A stretch of 59,027 bases of DNA. It comes from Chitinophagales bacterium (GTDB taxonomy: Bacteria > Bacteroidota > Bacteroidia > Chitinophagales > Saprospiraceae). Position numbers and translations under genes: made by a program. Below, piece by piece: positions 27,250-36,397 of this stretch. The notes below the pieces were generated by a model. It saw nothing but the letters and a program-made list of their open reading frames with translations, had not been told where the DNA came from and did not search any database. The stretch is from NCBI GenBank assembly GCA_013299105.1, contig JAAFJY010000041.1:1-59027 (forward strand), in the 5' to 3' direction. Within the stretch, counting starts at the first letter, position 1, and every line of letters begins with the position of its first letter.

Positions 27250-27306
27250 CCCAAAGGATTAGATAAGTAAATAGTTCATTTTAAGTGTCTTATCTAATCT
27301 TTTGGG
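27250..27306. other. Large hairpin overlapping a promoter
   Basis: CCCAAAGGATTAGATAAG (27250) pairs with CTTATCTAATCTTTTGGG (27289): 18 pairs including one G-U, with a 21-base loop. The right arm overlaps the TTG box of the promoter at 27302-27332. It could be an operator or a small RNA structure. It lies in the 550-bp gene-free region between the AAA and DUF4249 genes. Confidence 0.65.
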
Positions 27307-27332
27307 TTAAGTGAAATGAATAGTTACTTTTG
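27302..27332 (+). promoter_or_regulatory. Bacteroidota-type promoter ahead of the DUF4249 gene
   Basis: TTG at 27302-27304, a 20-base spacer, and TACTTTTG at 27325-27332, matching the TTG/TANNTTTG pattern. Transcription would begin near 27339 and leave a leader of about 250 bases before the DUF4249 start. Confidence 0.55.
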
Positions 27333-27424
27333 CTCCATTACTAAGTAGTTTGTTTTTAAGTTCGCTAAACCATGGAGAATGAGTTTTTGAATTGAAGCGT
27401 TAAGCGCGTCAATCCTTTTAGCCT

Positions 27425-27538
27425 ATTATCTCTACGAATCAGTAGGGGAGATAATTGTAAGAACTTAAAAAACGCTGTACTAAGGTCAAAAACAAATTGA
27501 GTATACCAAGAGTAAGCAACTCTTAAAACAGTTGCTTA
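27425..27538 (+). other. Two hairpins in the DUF4249 leader
   Basis: ATTATCTC/GAGATAAT (27425-27455) with an inner TAC/GTA pair, and TAAGCAACT/AGTTGCTTA (27513-27538), a perfect 9-bp stem with an 8-base loop. Both lie in the predicted 5' leader. No known riboswitch was recognised. Confidence 0.5.
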
Positions 27539-27587
27539 GCTTTCAACCCCTGAAGAGTTACCTGGTTTACACATAAATCCCGTCAAT

Positions 27588-28688
27588 ATGTTGCCAAAAC
27601 CACAGCAATCACAGCAGTCAATATTGTTGTTTTTCTTCCTGGCTATCCTCGCAAGCACCTGTGTACGCGAACTGGACTTGAAGATCAAAGACCAATCTTC
27701 CAAGTTGGTGGTATATGGCAATTTCACCCAGGGTGCGGGCAATCGTGTTGTCAGCATCCGTCGGACCAGCGATTTTGGCTCGCAGGTGAGTGAAATCGTC
27801 AGGGGCGCAAAGGTTTTTTTGGTGGATGAGCAAGGTAAACGCCTGCCTTTCATGGAAACTTCTGGTGGCGACTATGCTTTTATGGATGCTCGTTTCCAGG
27901 CTACAGTTGGGCGCAAATATTACTTGGAGATTGAGTTGAAAGAAGGCGACAAATTTCGATCGGTGGCCAGTACCATGCCGGCCCCAATTCCCATTCAAAA
28001 AAGTTATTTCCGCTTTTTGCCTGCCAATGTGGCCCAAAAGCGTCCTTCACTTGGGATCATGGTGGACCTGAACGTGCCCGAAAACCCCGAAGGCGTACAC
28101 ATCCGTTGGGGTGTCCGGCGCATTTGGCAACGTACTTCGGTCAATTTGCAATGGGTGTTCAATGATTTTTTTCGTTTTGGTCCACCGCCCGTTTGTTACA
28201 TGACCGATAGCCTGACGATGCAGGCCATTCCACTTTTTAGTTCTGAAAGGACTGGTGGATTTTTACTGCAACAGCAACAATTGTTGAGCCTGGAAGCCGA
28301 TAAAAAGCTGTTTGAAAAAAACGCTATTGAGATCATCCAGTACAATACCACCCCGGAAGCTTATCTGTATTGGCAAGACATCCGCAGCGTAGCCAATCAA
28401 GGGGGCACCATTTTTGACCCTCCACCCGCTGCCGTGCAAGGCAACTTGTATCCACTCGACGACCCAGGCGAGCGTATCTTGGGCTTTTTTGAGCTTACGG
28501 CAGCCGATACGTCCTATTTTTTTGTGGAAAAAAGCCTATTGGAGCCCTTCGGCTATTACGTTCCCGATCCTTGTATCCGCGATTTTGGCCGGCCGGAATG
28601 GGTAGAAACTTTCAATTTTGAGCCTGGGTGTGCTTTTTGTACGAATATTGTGGGGCATAGTTTGGTGAGACCGGGGTTTTGGCGGTAG
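27588..28688 (+). CDS. DUF4249 family outer-membrane lipoprotein
   Basis: A 366-residue protein. The N-terminus has a hydrophobic core (ILLFFFLAILAS) ending at Cys in STCVREL, a plausible lipobox. The mature part follows the DUF4249 pattern: KLVVYGNFTQGAGNRVVSI, a beta sandwich with GAKVFLVDEQGK and YYLEIELKEGDKFRS, then a C-terminal region with conserved cysteines (DPCIRDFG and EPGCAFCTN). Family genes usually sit beside a TonB-dependent receptor; here none is adjacent, which is odd. It has a long structured leader. Confidence 0.82.
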   Translation: MLPKPQQSQQSILLFFFLAILASTCVRELDLKIKDQSSKLVVYGNFTQGAGNRVVSIRRTSDFGSQVSEIVRGAKVFLVDEQGKRLPFMETSGGDYAFMDARFQATVGRKYYLEIELKEGDKFRSVASTMPAPIPIQKSYFRFLPANVAQKRPSLGIMVDLNVPENPEGVHIRWGVRRIWQRTSVNLQWVFNDFFRFGPPPVCYMTDSLTMQAIPLFSSERTGGFLLQQQQLLSLEADKKLFEKNAIEIIQYNTTPEAYLYWQDIRSVANQGGTIFDPPPAAVQGNLYPLDDPGERILGFFELTAADTSYFFVEKSLLEPFGYYVPDPCIRDFGRPEWVETFNFEPGCAFCTNIVGHSLVRPGFWR

Positions 28689-28889
28689 GGAGAGTGTGGA
28701 TTAGTCAAAATTAGCCCATAGATTTTTTGACACCTCAAAGGAAATGTCTCATGCTCGTTATTTAAACATTTGACAATCAAATAATTGAATGCAAATTCAG
28801 TTGTAAAATATTTCTTTACTACTGAAAAAAATGACGCTGGATTTAGCTCTCACAAAGAATGATTTTCAGTACCGCTTTCACACAAGCAA

Positions 28890-28925
28890 ACAAGCCCAAA
28901 GAACCAAAAGATTCCTTGGGCTTGT
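28890..28925 (-). terminator. Hairpin terminator after proS
   Basis: ACAAGCCCAA and TTGGGCTTGT form a 10-bp stem with a 16-base loop, 25 bp beyond the proS stop. No T-tract is seen on the minus strand. Confidence 0.65.
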
Positions 28926-28950
28926 CCAGATCAAAATCTAAATTTCACCA

Positions 28951-30420
28951 TCAATAAGCCTTCGCAAAAAGCACCCTTTGTGCCGAGGGCTTGCCCGTGA
29001 GCACACACTGGCCAGGTTCTTTGTCGCCCTCCATTGGAATACAACGGATGGTGGCTTTGGTCAATTCCTTGATTTTTAGCTCAGTTTCGGTGGTGCCGTC
29101 CCAATGCGCGGAAAGAAATCCAGGCATGTCCGTGTCGATGAGGCTTTTGAAATCATCGAAGTTATCCACCTGGCGGGTTTGCTCGGTACGGAAAGCGGCG
29201 GCGCGGTTGAAGAGGTTCTGCTGAATGTCCGTCAGCAAGTCTTCGATGTAGCGGTCGATTCCCTCTAGGTTTTGTGCGCTTTTCTCCTTGGTGTCGCGGC
29301 GGGCCACTTCCACTTGTCCGTTGGCCAGGTCGCGCTCGCCGATGCCCAGGCGCACGGGTACACCGCGCAATTCGTGCTCGGCAAATTTGAATCCAGGGCG
29401 GTTTTTCATGTCCTGGTCGTACTGCACACTGATGCCTTTGGCTTTCAGGGCCGCCATGATTTTTTGGGCGGCCTCGTCAATGGCCGGAGTTGGCTTGGGA
29501 ATGGGCACGATCACCACTTGCACGGGTGCGAGTTTTGGCGGCAAAACCAGTCCCTCATCGTCGGAGTGGGTCATGATCAAGCCCCCCATCAGGCGGGTAG
29601 ATACGCCCCAGGAGGTCGCCCAAACAAATTCCTGCTGGTTGTTTTCGTTCAAAAACTTCACGTCAAAAGCCTTGGCGAAGTTTTGGCCCAAAAAGTGGCT
29701 GGTACCCGCCTGCAAAGCCTTTCCGTCCTGCATCAAAGCCTCGATGCAATAGGTCTCATCGGCTCCAGCGAAGCGTTCATTGGCCGTTTTGATGCCCTTG
29801 ATGACGGGCATGGCCATGTACTCCTCGGAGAACTTGGCGTAGATGTCTAGGATTTTCAAGGTTTCTTCCACCGCCTCGTCTTTGGTGGCGTGGGCAGTAT
29901 GGCCTTCTTGCCATAGGAATTCAGTGGTGCGCAAAAAGAGGCGGGTACGCATTTCCCAACGCACCACGTTGGCCCACTGGTTGATCAGCAGGGGCAAGTC
30001 GCGGTAGGAGTTGATCCAATCCTTGTAAGTATTCCAAATGATCGTTTCCGAAGTGGGGCGCACGATCAGTTCCTCTTCGAGTTTGGCATCGGGGTCCACC
30101 ACTACGCCACTACCATCGGGGGCATTCATCAGGCGGTGGTGGGTTACAACGGCGCATTCCTTGGCGAAACCATCTACGTGTTGGGCTTCTTTGCTCAAAA
30201 AACTTTTGGGGATGAAAAGCGGGAAGTAAGCGTTCACGTGCCCGGTTTCTTTGAACATGGTGTCGAGCTGATCGCGAATTTTTTCCCAAATCGCAAATCC
30301 GTAGGGTTTGATCACCATGCAGCCCTTTACCGCTGAGTGGTCAGCCAAGTTAGCTTTTTTGACTACATCCTGGTACCAGTCGGAGTAATTGTCCGCTCTC
30401 GTCGTAATTTCTTTTGCCAT
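28951..30420 (-). CDS. proS: Prolyl-tRNA synthetase, archaeal/eukaryotic type
   Basis: 489 residues from ATG 30420; a GTG/ATG-like start 45 bp upstream would add a basic stretch not seen in the family. It begins [20 protein letters not shown] and contains [26 protein letters not shown], the class II motif 2 region [24 protein letters not shown], and motif 3 [17 protein letters not shown]. The anticodon-binding domain and a C-terminal domain follow. The absence of an editing insertion and the length fit the archaeal-type enzyme. It charges tRNA-Pro and stands alone. Confidence 0.96.
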   Translation of the reverse strand: MAKEITTRADNYSDWYQDVVKKANLADHSAVKGCMVIKPYGFAIWEKIRDQLDTMFKETGHVNAYFPLFIPKSFLSKEAQHVDGFAKECAVVTHHRLMNAPDGSGVVVDPDAKLEEELIVRPTSETIIWNTYKDWINSYRDLPLLINQWANVVRWEMRTRLFLRTTEFLWQEGHTAHATKDEAVEETLKILDIYAKFSEEYMAMPVIKGIKTANERFAGADETYCIEALMQDGKALQAGTSHFLGQNFAKAFDVKFLNENNQQEFVWATSWGVSTRLMGGLIMTHSDDEGLVLPPKLAPVQVVIVPIPKPTPAIDEAAQKIMAALKAKGISVQYDQDMKNRPGFKFAEHELRGVPVRLGIGERDLANGQVEVARRDTKEKSAQNLEGIDRYIEDLLTDIQQNLFNRAAAFRTEQTRQVDNFDDFKSLIDTDMPGFLSAHWDGTTETELKIKELTKATIRCIPMEGDKEPGQCVLTGKPSAQRVLFAKAY

Positions 30421-30688
30421 TGCAGTTCGTTTCGTGGTTTTGAGGCTTTTCGTGGTTAAAACCAAGTTAAAATCCCCCCAATTCCACTAAATTCTGGTAT
30501 CTTAACACTTGTTAAGGCGTCAAAGTGAAAGTTTAACATGGGTTAAGCCGCACTTTATCATTCCTTTAACATAAAAATCGGCACAAATGTACTAATTTCG
30601 GTGTTGAAAAGAGGAAGATAAAGTAATCAAAACGCTTTATCGGACTTGCTAACCCCATTTTACTTCATCGCAAGAAAAAACTAAGGAT

Positions 30689-32272
30689 ATGAAATGGTCG
30701 CTCCAACTCCGTTTTTTACTCGCCCTGGTCTTGTTCGGCAACGTTGCTGCTTTCGCGCAGTATGACGATGTCTACTACGATCCGGCCCGGGATTCCCGTT
30801 CCCGTGAGCGTACGCAACGCAATGTGCCACAGGACAACCCATCTTCTTCATATGATTATGATCGATATAACAACAACAACGGTTATGACGATCAGGAGTA
30901 TGCCTTTGAAGATGACTACGACTACTACTACACCTCGCGTTTGCGTCGTTTTCACCGACCATATGCAGGTTTTGGCTTCTTCGATCCGATCTATGTCGAT
31001 GCCTATTATTATGATCCGTTCTTCCAGCCCGGCTTGTCGGTGCTGATTTATGATGATTTTGGCTTTCGCAACGTAGGTTTAGGTTTCAATCGCTGGAACA
31101 GGTGGAATCGCTGGAACCGTTGGAACAACTTCGGCTGGGGCAATGGTTTCAACAACTTCGGCTGGGGCAATGGTTGGAACAACTGGGGCTGGGGCAACGG
31201 CTTCAATTCTTGGGGCAACAATTGGAACAACTGGTGCTATGGCGGCTCCTCCTTTGGTTTTGGTTTTGCTAATCCTTGGGGTCTCAATCGCTGGAATGCT
31301 GGTTGGAATGGTGGCTGGAACAACTGGGCTTGGACACCTGGTTGGGGCAACAACTTTACCTACAACAACTTCAACAACGTTTACATCAACAACAACAATA
31401 ACCGTCCTGGCCGCATCGAGCAGCCCGTTTATTACGGCCCACGTACAGGCGGTGGCGGCGTAGGCCCTCAGCCTGGTATTGATGCCAGCCGTGCGCCCCG
31501 TGCCCAAGACAGTGAGATCAAGTCGGTGCCTAACCCTCGAATCGACAACGGTGGTGGTCGCCTGAATGAGCGCCCTACTTACGAGCGGGATCGTACCACG
31601 CCCAACCCTGGTGATGCTTCGCGTGGCGCTGTTCCTGGCTACAATGAGCGTGGCGCAAATGACCCTGCTCGTGCTACTGATCCTTATGGTAATGCCCGCG
31701 AAAACCTGAACCGTCCTGGCCTTGAGCGTGAACGCCCTACGGTGGACCCCTCAAGTGGCCGCGAAATGGACCGCAGCCGCTCAACGGTGCCTCCTAGCAG
31801 TGATCCAAGTAGCCGTCCGCGCAGCAATGATTATCCAAGTCGTGAGTACAATACTCCTCGCAACAACGACAACAACAACGTGCCACGCAACAACGACTAC
31901 AACAATACCCCGCGCAACGAATCGCCAAGGCCAAATTACGATCGCCCAAACTATGATGCACCTCGCAACATGGACCGCGAACGTACTTATCAGCCTGATC
32001 GCAACAATACGCCACGCAACGACAGCCCAAGGCCAAGTTATGATCGCCCCCGAAACGAGTCTCCAAGCTACGATCGTCCACGGCAGGAATCTCCAAGACC
32101 AAGCTACGACCAGCCTCGTCAGCAGGAGAGGCCGACTTACCAGCCTCGCCAATCCCCTAGCTACGACGCACCTCGCAACTCAGGTGGAAATTCTGGCGGT
32201 GGTAACTCCGGTGGTGGCCGCACTGGTGGCTCCTCCTCATCGCCTCGTACAGGTGGCGGTGGCCGCGAATAA
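30689..32272 (+). CDS. Secreted low-complexity protein, Trp/Asn/Gly- and Pro/Arg-rich
   Basis: A 527-residue protein with a clear signal peptide (LRFLLALVLFGNVAAFAQ). Residues of about 20-130 are Asp/Tyr-rich. Residues of about 133-190 contain tandem RWN units and GWGNGFN/GWGNGWN repeats. The last 250 residues are disordered and rich in Pro, Arg, Asn and Tyr, with recurring PRN and SYDRP/NYDRP units, ending in a Gly/Ser-rich tail. No catalytic domain is visible. AAGGA lies 5 bp before the ATG. It is likely a surface or periplasmic scaffold; the function is not known. It is followed within 91 bp by the porin-like gene. Confidence 0.8.
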   Translation: MKWSLQLRFLLALVLFGNVAAFAQYDDVYYDPARDSRSRERTQRNVPQDNPSSSYDYDRYNNNNGYDDQEYAFEDDYDYYYTSRLRRFHRPYAGFGFFDPIYVDAYYYDPFFQPGLSVLIYDDFGFRNVGLGFNRWNRWNRWNRWNNFGWGNGFNNFGWGNGWNNWGWGNGFNSWGNNWNNWCYGGSSFGFGFANPWGLNRWNAGWNGGWNNWAWTPGWGNNFTYNNFNNVYINNNNNRPGRIEQPVYYGPRTGGGGVGPQPGIDASRAPRAQDSEIKSVPNPRIDNGGGRLNERPTYERDRTTPNPGDASRGAVPGYNERGANDPARATDPYGNARENLNRPGLERERPTVDPSSGREMDRSRSTVPPSSDPSSRPRSNDYPSREYNTPRNNDNNNVPRNNDYNNTPRNESPRPNYDRPNYDAPRNMDRERTYQPDRNNTPRNDSPRPSYDRPRNESPSYDRPRQESPRPSYDQPRQQERPTYQPRQSPSYDAPRNSGGNSGGGNSGGGRTGGSSSSPRTGGGGRE

Positions 32273-32362
32273 ACCTGGATGCTGAAACGGAAAAGAGGTG
32301 GAGATCGGGATGTGCTGGTTTTCACCTCTTTTTTCTTTGACTTTTCCGAAATCGCTCGCAAC

Positions 32363-33859
32363 ATGAAAAACAATCCCCAAATCAAACTTGCCTTTTTGCT
32401 CCTTTTGCTGTGCTGTGGAGCAAAACTTACTGCCCAAAATGTGGGCGATGCACTGCGTTATACTGCTTTGGACTATGGCGGTACGGCCCGTTTTGTGGGT
32501 TCGGGCAGCTCTATGAGTTCCATTGGCCCTGACCTGGGCACTTTGTCGATCAATCCGGCGGGCATTGGTTTGTTCCGCAAGTCGGAGTATACCTTGAGCC
32601 CTGGCTTGCTGAATGCCAACATCAACTCGACCCTGCTTAGTGGCCGAGGCAACACGGGCTCCAGCGATACCCGCAGCAATTTCAATGTACAAAACTTTGG
32701 CTTGCTGTTTGCCTCCAATCCCTTGCGCCAAGGGGCCTGGAAAAACATCAATTTTGCCATTGCCGCCAACAACATCGCCAATTTCAACCGCGAATTTTAC
32801 TACGAAGGCCGCTCCAAAGGCTCTTTGACCCAGCGTTTCCAGGAATTGGCCAACAATGGAGAGGGCAATACAGGTTTTGAAACGGGTTTGGCAGACGAGG
32901 CCAGCGCCATCTACGATTTTGACCCCACGGATGGGATTTACGAAATTGACTACGAGCTCAACGACCGCGCTCGCTTGTTCCGTGCTCAAGCAGGCACCCA
33001 GCGGGGCTCAATTACGGAATTGAGCTTTGGTTTTGCGGGAAACTACAACGAAAAAGTAGCCGTAGGGATCAGCCTGGGTGTTCCCATGTTGAATTTTGTA
33101 CAAAATAAAACCTACAACGAGCGCGACGACAGCACTGCGCAAGGCGGGGCGATTCCCTACTTCAAAGGGCTGCAATACATTGAAAGTCTGAACACTTCGG
33201 GCTCCGGGATCAATGCCAAAATTGGGGTGATTTTACGGCCTAATCAGGCACTGCGCTTATCCGCAGCGGTACATACGCCCACGGCTTTTACGCTCACCGA
33301 CGATTACAGCAATACCCTGCAAAACGATTATTACAAAGACGAACGCGAGCAAGGCGAGTTTTTGGGTAAAACCGCCGATCGAACGGGCACTTTTCAGTAC
33401 GATTTCAGTACCCCTTGGCGCTTCATCGCCGGCGCAGGGATCATTGCTGGCAAAAATGGGTTCCTGAGTGGTGAAATTGAGAGGGTTGTTTACTCCCGAA
33501 GCCGCTTCAATTACGCCGATTTTCCCGAAGCGGAAGAAGACGTGAACGGTGAAATTCGCGACCAATTGCGCGCTGCGACCAATGTGCGCCTGGGCGGCGA
33601 ATTGGTGCTGGATGCCTGGCGTTTGCGGGCGGGCTATGCCATCAATCCCTCTGCTTTCAACAACGACGACTCTCGACGCACTACCATCAGCTTGGGCGGT
33701 GGTTATCGCGGCGAAACCTTTTATGTCGATCTGGCTTATCGCCGCAGCAGTTTTACCGAACAATACTATCCGTATATTGTGGCCTCCAAGCCGATTCAGG
33801 AAGTACGCCAAGAAGTGGATTTGTCGAATGTGGTGTTTACTTTGGGAGTGAAGTTTTGA
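32363..33859 (+). CDS. FadL/OmpP1-like outer-membrane protein
   Basis: 498 residues from ATG 32363 with signal peptide LAFLLLLLCCGAKLTAQN. The mature start NVGDALRYTALDYGGTARFVG and then SINPAGIGLFRKSEYTLSP are the NPA-type plug region of the FadL/OmpP1 family. The rest alternates aromatic beta-strands and ends in VVFTLGVKF with terminal Phe, as outer-membrane barrels do. Members import hydrophobic compounds; the substrate is unknown. A start 84 bp upstream is possible but would put a charged stretch before the signal. Confidence 0.88.
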   Translation: MKNNPQIKLAFLLLLLCCGAKLTAQNVGDALRYTALDYGGTARFVGSGSSMSSIGPDLGTLSINPAGIGLFRKSEYTLSPGLLNANINSTLLSGRGNTGSSDTRSNFNVQNFGLLFASNPLRQGAWKNINFAIAANNIANFNREFYYEGRSKGSLTQRFQELANNGEGNTGFETGLADEASAIYDFDPTDGIYEIDYELNDRARLFRAQAGTQRGSITELSFGFAGNYNEKVAVGISLGVPMLNFVQNKTYNERDDSTAQGGAIPYFKGLQYIESLNTSGSGINAKIGVILRPNQALRLSAAVHTPTAFTLTDDYSNTLQNDYYKDEREQGEFLGKTADRTGTFQYDFSTPWRFIAGAGIIAGKNGFLSGEIERVVYSRSRFNYADFPEAEEDVNGEIRDQLRAATNVRLGGELVLDAWRLRAGYAINPSAFNNDDSRRTTISLGGGYRGETFYVDLAYRRSSFTEQYYPYIVASKPIQEVRQEVDLSNVVFTLGVKF

Positions 33860-33871
33860 GTTGAGATGCAC

Positions 33872-33879
33872 TATATTTG
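33872..33879 (+). promoter_or_regulatory. TANNTTTG box before the CDF gene
   Basis: TATATTTG, 20 bp ahead of the ATG at 33900. A TTG at the usual distance is not seen. It supports ATG 33900 over the upstream ATG at 33861, which would lie before the transcript start. Confidence 0.4.
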
Positions 33880-33899
33880 TGCAAAATCAAGTAAAATCC

Positions 33900-34883
33900 A
33901 TGACCAACACCTTCAGCCCAGACTTCCGCCTACAAAGAACTGCCCTCCTCCTAGGCTTAGTGCTGATGGGGATCAAGTTTGCGGCTTGGTGGTTCACGAA
34001 TTCCAACGCGATCCTCTCAGATGCCCTGGAAAGTATCATCAATGTACTGGCCGGGGCATTTGCCTTGTACAGCCTTTGGATTGCAGCCCAACCACGCGAC
34101 CGCAACCACCCTTACGGGCATGGTAAAATCGAGTTTGTGTCGGCAGGCTTCGAGGGGGGCTTGATTTTTTTGGCCGGGATTTCTATTGTGGTCAAGGCGG
34201 TTTATAACCTGCTGCATCCACAACAACTCGAAGACCTTGATCTGGGCTTATTGTTGACCTTGCTTACTGGGGGATTCAATTTTTTGATGGGCCGTAGCCT
34301 GCTGGCAAGGGGCAAAAAAACGCGCTCTAGTCTGATGCAAGCGAGCGGCGAACACCTCCTCAGCGATGCCTGGAGTTCCCTGGGTTTGATCATTGGATTG
34401 GTTTTGGTGAAATTCAGCGGTTGGATTTGGCTCGATAGCGCCATCGCCATTCTTTTTGCGGGCATCATCATTTACACGGGTTTTCGCTTACTGCGCTCAG
34501 CCTTGGCGGGTATCATGGACGAAACGGATCAGGATCTGCTCAAGGAATTGGTCAATAGCCTGGAGGCGCAGCGCTCGCCCAATTGGATCGACCTGCACAA
34601 CCTCCGGGTGATCAAGTACGGCTCGCAGTTGCACATCGACTGCCACCTGACTTTGCCTTGGTATTTCAGCAACCGCGAATGCCATACAGAAATGAAAAAA
34701 ATTGAAAACCTAGCTGCGGAACACTTGGGTACTTCGGTCGAAGTGTTCATCCACGTGGACCCCTGCCTGCCAGAATCATGTCGCGTTTGTCTGAAAAGCG
34801 ATTGTGCTGAGCGGCAAAATGCCTTCACTGAGCGCATCAATTGGACTTTTGAAAATGCTATTTTGGATCAAAAACATTCCTAA
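33900..34883 (+). CDS. Cation diffusion facilitator transporter
   Basis: 327 residues from ATG 33900 (MTNTFSPDFRLQR). It has six membrane segments with the metal site in TM2 (AILSDALESIINV) and the cytoplasmic loop HPYGHGKIEFVSAGFEG, then TM5 with a further metal site (SGEHLLSDAWSSLGL). A soluble ferredoxin-like domain ends with CLPESCRVCLKSDCAER, a Cys-rich tail seen in Bacteroidota members that may sense metal. It exports divalent cations such as zinc, iron or manganese in exchange for protons. It begins 40 bp after the porin gene. Confidence 0.92.
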   Translation: MTNTFSPDFRLQRTALLLGLVLMGIKFAAWWFTNSNAILSDALESIINVLAGAFALYSLWIAAQPRDRNHPYGHGKIEFVSAGFEGGLIFLAGISIVVKAVYNLLHPQQLEDLDLGLLLTLLTGGFNFLMGRSLLARGKKTRSSLMQASGEHLLSDAWSSLGLIIGLVLVKFSGWIWLDSAIAILFAGIIIYTGFRLLRSALAGIMDETDQDLLKELVNSLEAQRSPNWIDLHNLRVIKYGSQLHIDCHLTLPWYFSNRECHTEMKKIENLAAEHLGTSVEVFIHVDPCLPESCRVCLKSDCAERQNAFTERINWTFENAILDQKHS

Positions 34884-34898
34884 GTTTAAGGGTTTAGG

Positions 34899-34968
34899 GT
34901 TGAAAGGTTGAAGAGACTGCCCTAATCGAAGCCCCTCTTTTCAACCCTTCAACTTTTCAACATTTCAA
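34899..34968. repeat. Phased GTTGAA/TTCAAC foldback
   Basis: GTTGAAAGGTTGAAGAG faces CTCTTTTCAACCCTTCAAC across about 20 bases that include ATCGAAGCCCCT. The same ATCGAAGCCC block occurs in the repeat near 47880. The element ends 2 bp before the xseA ATG, so any ribosome-binding site lies inside it. Confidence 0.6.
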
Positions 34969-34969
34969 T

Positions 34970-36202
34970 ATGCCAACCACCTCCATCTCTCTCTTCCAGC
35001 TCAACGAGTTCATGCGCCGGGTAGTGGCGCTGAACTTCCCCGAATCAATTTGGGTAAGGGCCGAGCTGGCCCAGGTCAACTTTGCCAGGGGCCATTGTTT
35101 CATTGAGTTGGTAGAAAAAGGAGGGGCAACGGACGACATCATCGCCCAATCCAGTGCAGCCATTTGGCAAAGTAGCCTCAAAACCATGCGCAATCGATTT
35201 GGCAAAGATCTAGACGCCCTCTTGCAAGCAGGGGTAGAAGGCTTGTTCAAAGTACGCATTGATTTTCACGAACGCTACGGCCTGAAACTCAACATTGAAG
35301 ACCTGGACCCCAGCTACACCCTGGGCCGTCTGGAACAACAAAGGCGCGAATGGCTGGAAACCCTGCGGCAAAAAGGCTGGTTGGGCAAAAACGGCGAAAC
35401 CACCCTGCCTGAAGTGGTACAACGCCTGGCGGTGATCAGCTCCGAAACGGCGGCAGGTTTGGAGGATTTTCGGGCCCAACTGGCTAACAATGCCTACGGT
35501 TATGCCTACAAAATTAGGCTTTTTCCTGCGGCCATGCAGGGGATGGCCGTGGAAGAAGAAGTACTTTTGCGTTTGATTCAAATCCAAAAACAAGCTGCTC
35601 AATTTGATGCCGTCGTGATTATTAGAGGCGGGGGCTCTAAATTGGACTTGGCTGGTTTTGACAGCTTGAAACTCTGCGAAGCCCTGGCTGGTTTTCCGAT
35701 TCCTATACTAACGGGCATCGGGCACGAAATAGACGAAACCCTGGTGGACTTGGTGGCTTATCTTGCACTCAAAACCCCCACCGCAGTGGCTGAGTACCTG
35801 CTATCGCGCAACCTGCGCTTTGAATCCCGCGTGCTGGAATTGGGCCAAACTGTGCAGCAACTCAGCCGCGAACAGGTTTTTGGGGAGCAATTGCGCCTGG
35901 AACGCCTACTGCGCTACCTGCAAAGCGCGCCTAGCCAAAGCCTGAACAAGGCCAGCGAGAACTTGCAGCGCATCAGCGCCGAATTGCCGCTGCTGAGCCG
36001 TTTTCGCTTGAAAGAGGAACACAGCAAACTGGACCAATTGGACCAATTGCAAAGCCTATTGAGCATTGAGTCTACCTTGAAAAGAGGTTTTTCGCTTACC
36101 TTGCGAGCCGGAAAAGTGCTTTCTTCGGCTCAGCAAGTCCGAGCCGGAGAGGTTTTGGAAACCCGCTTGGTCGATGGCAGTATTCAAAGTAAAGTGATCT
36201 AA
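34970..36202 (+). CDS. xseA: Exodeoxyribonuclease VII large subunit
   Basis: A 410-residue protein. An N-terminal OB fold (ISLFQLNEFMRRVV to NIEDLDPSYTLG) leads into the catalytic region with AVISSETAAGLEDFRAQL, IIRGGGSKLDLAGFDS and ILTGIGHEIDETLVDLVA. A coiled coil and the closing LKRGFSLTLRAGKVLSSAQ follow. It cuts single-stranded DNA processively with XseB. Its stop is directly followed by the xseB ATG with no space, so they are coupled. Confidence 0.96.
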   Translation: MPTTSISLFQLNEFMRRVVALNFPESIWVRAELAQVNFARGHCFIELVEKGGATDDIIAQSSAAIWQSSLKTMRNRFGKDLDALLQAGVEGLFKVRIDFHERYGLKLNIEDLDPSYTLGRLEQQRREWLETLRQKGWLGKNGETTLPEVVQRLAVISSETAAGLEDFRAQLANNAYGYAYKIRLFPAAMQGMAVEEEVLLRLIQIQKQAAQFDAVVIIRGGGSKLDLAGFDSLKLCEALAGFPIPILTGIGHEIDETLVDLVAYLALKTPTAVAEYLLSRNLRFESRVLELGQTVQQLSREQVFGEQLRLERLLRYLQSAPSQSLNKASENLQRISAELPLLSRFRLKEEHSKLDQLDQLQSLLSIESTLKRGFSLTLRAGKVLSSAQQVRAGEVLETRLVDGSIQSKVI

Positions 36203-36391
36203 ATGGAATTGACCTACGAAACAGCCCTGCAACAACTGCAAACCATCACGCAAGACTTGCAAGATGGGCAAATCCCCATCGACGATTTGGCTGGCAAGCT
36301 GCAAAGAGCAGCCGAATTGATCCGTTTTTGCCGCGAAAAACTGCGCCAAACCGAAACGGAGATCCAAGGACTATTTGACGATAAAGCGTAA
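36203..36391 (+). CDS. xseB: Exodeoxyribonuclease VII small subunit
   Basis: A 62-residue protein with the family pattern LTYETALQQLQTITQDLQDG, then IDDLAGKLQRAAELIRFCRE, two helices that wrap the large subunit. It abuts xseA and precedes folK by 6 bp. Confidence 0.93.
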   Translation: MELTYETALQQLQTITQDLQDGQIPIDDLAGKLQRAAELIRFCREKLRQTETEIQGLFDDKA

Positions 36392-36397
36392 TCATTC

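Noticed and set aside
31090-31250. Regular short repeats resembling a repeat-spacer array
   Set aside because: They are in-frame codons for RWN and GWGNGFN units of a secreted protein, with no constant repeat of CRISPR length and no cas genes nearby.
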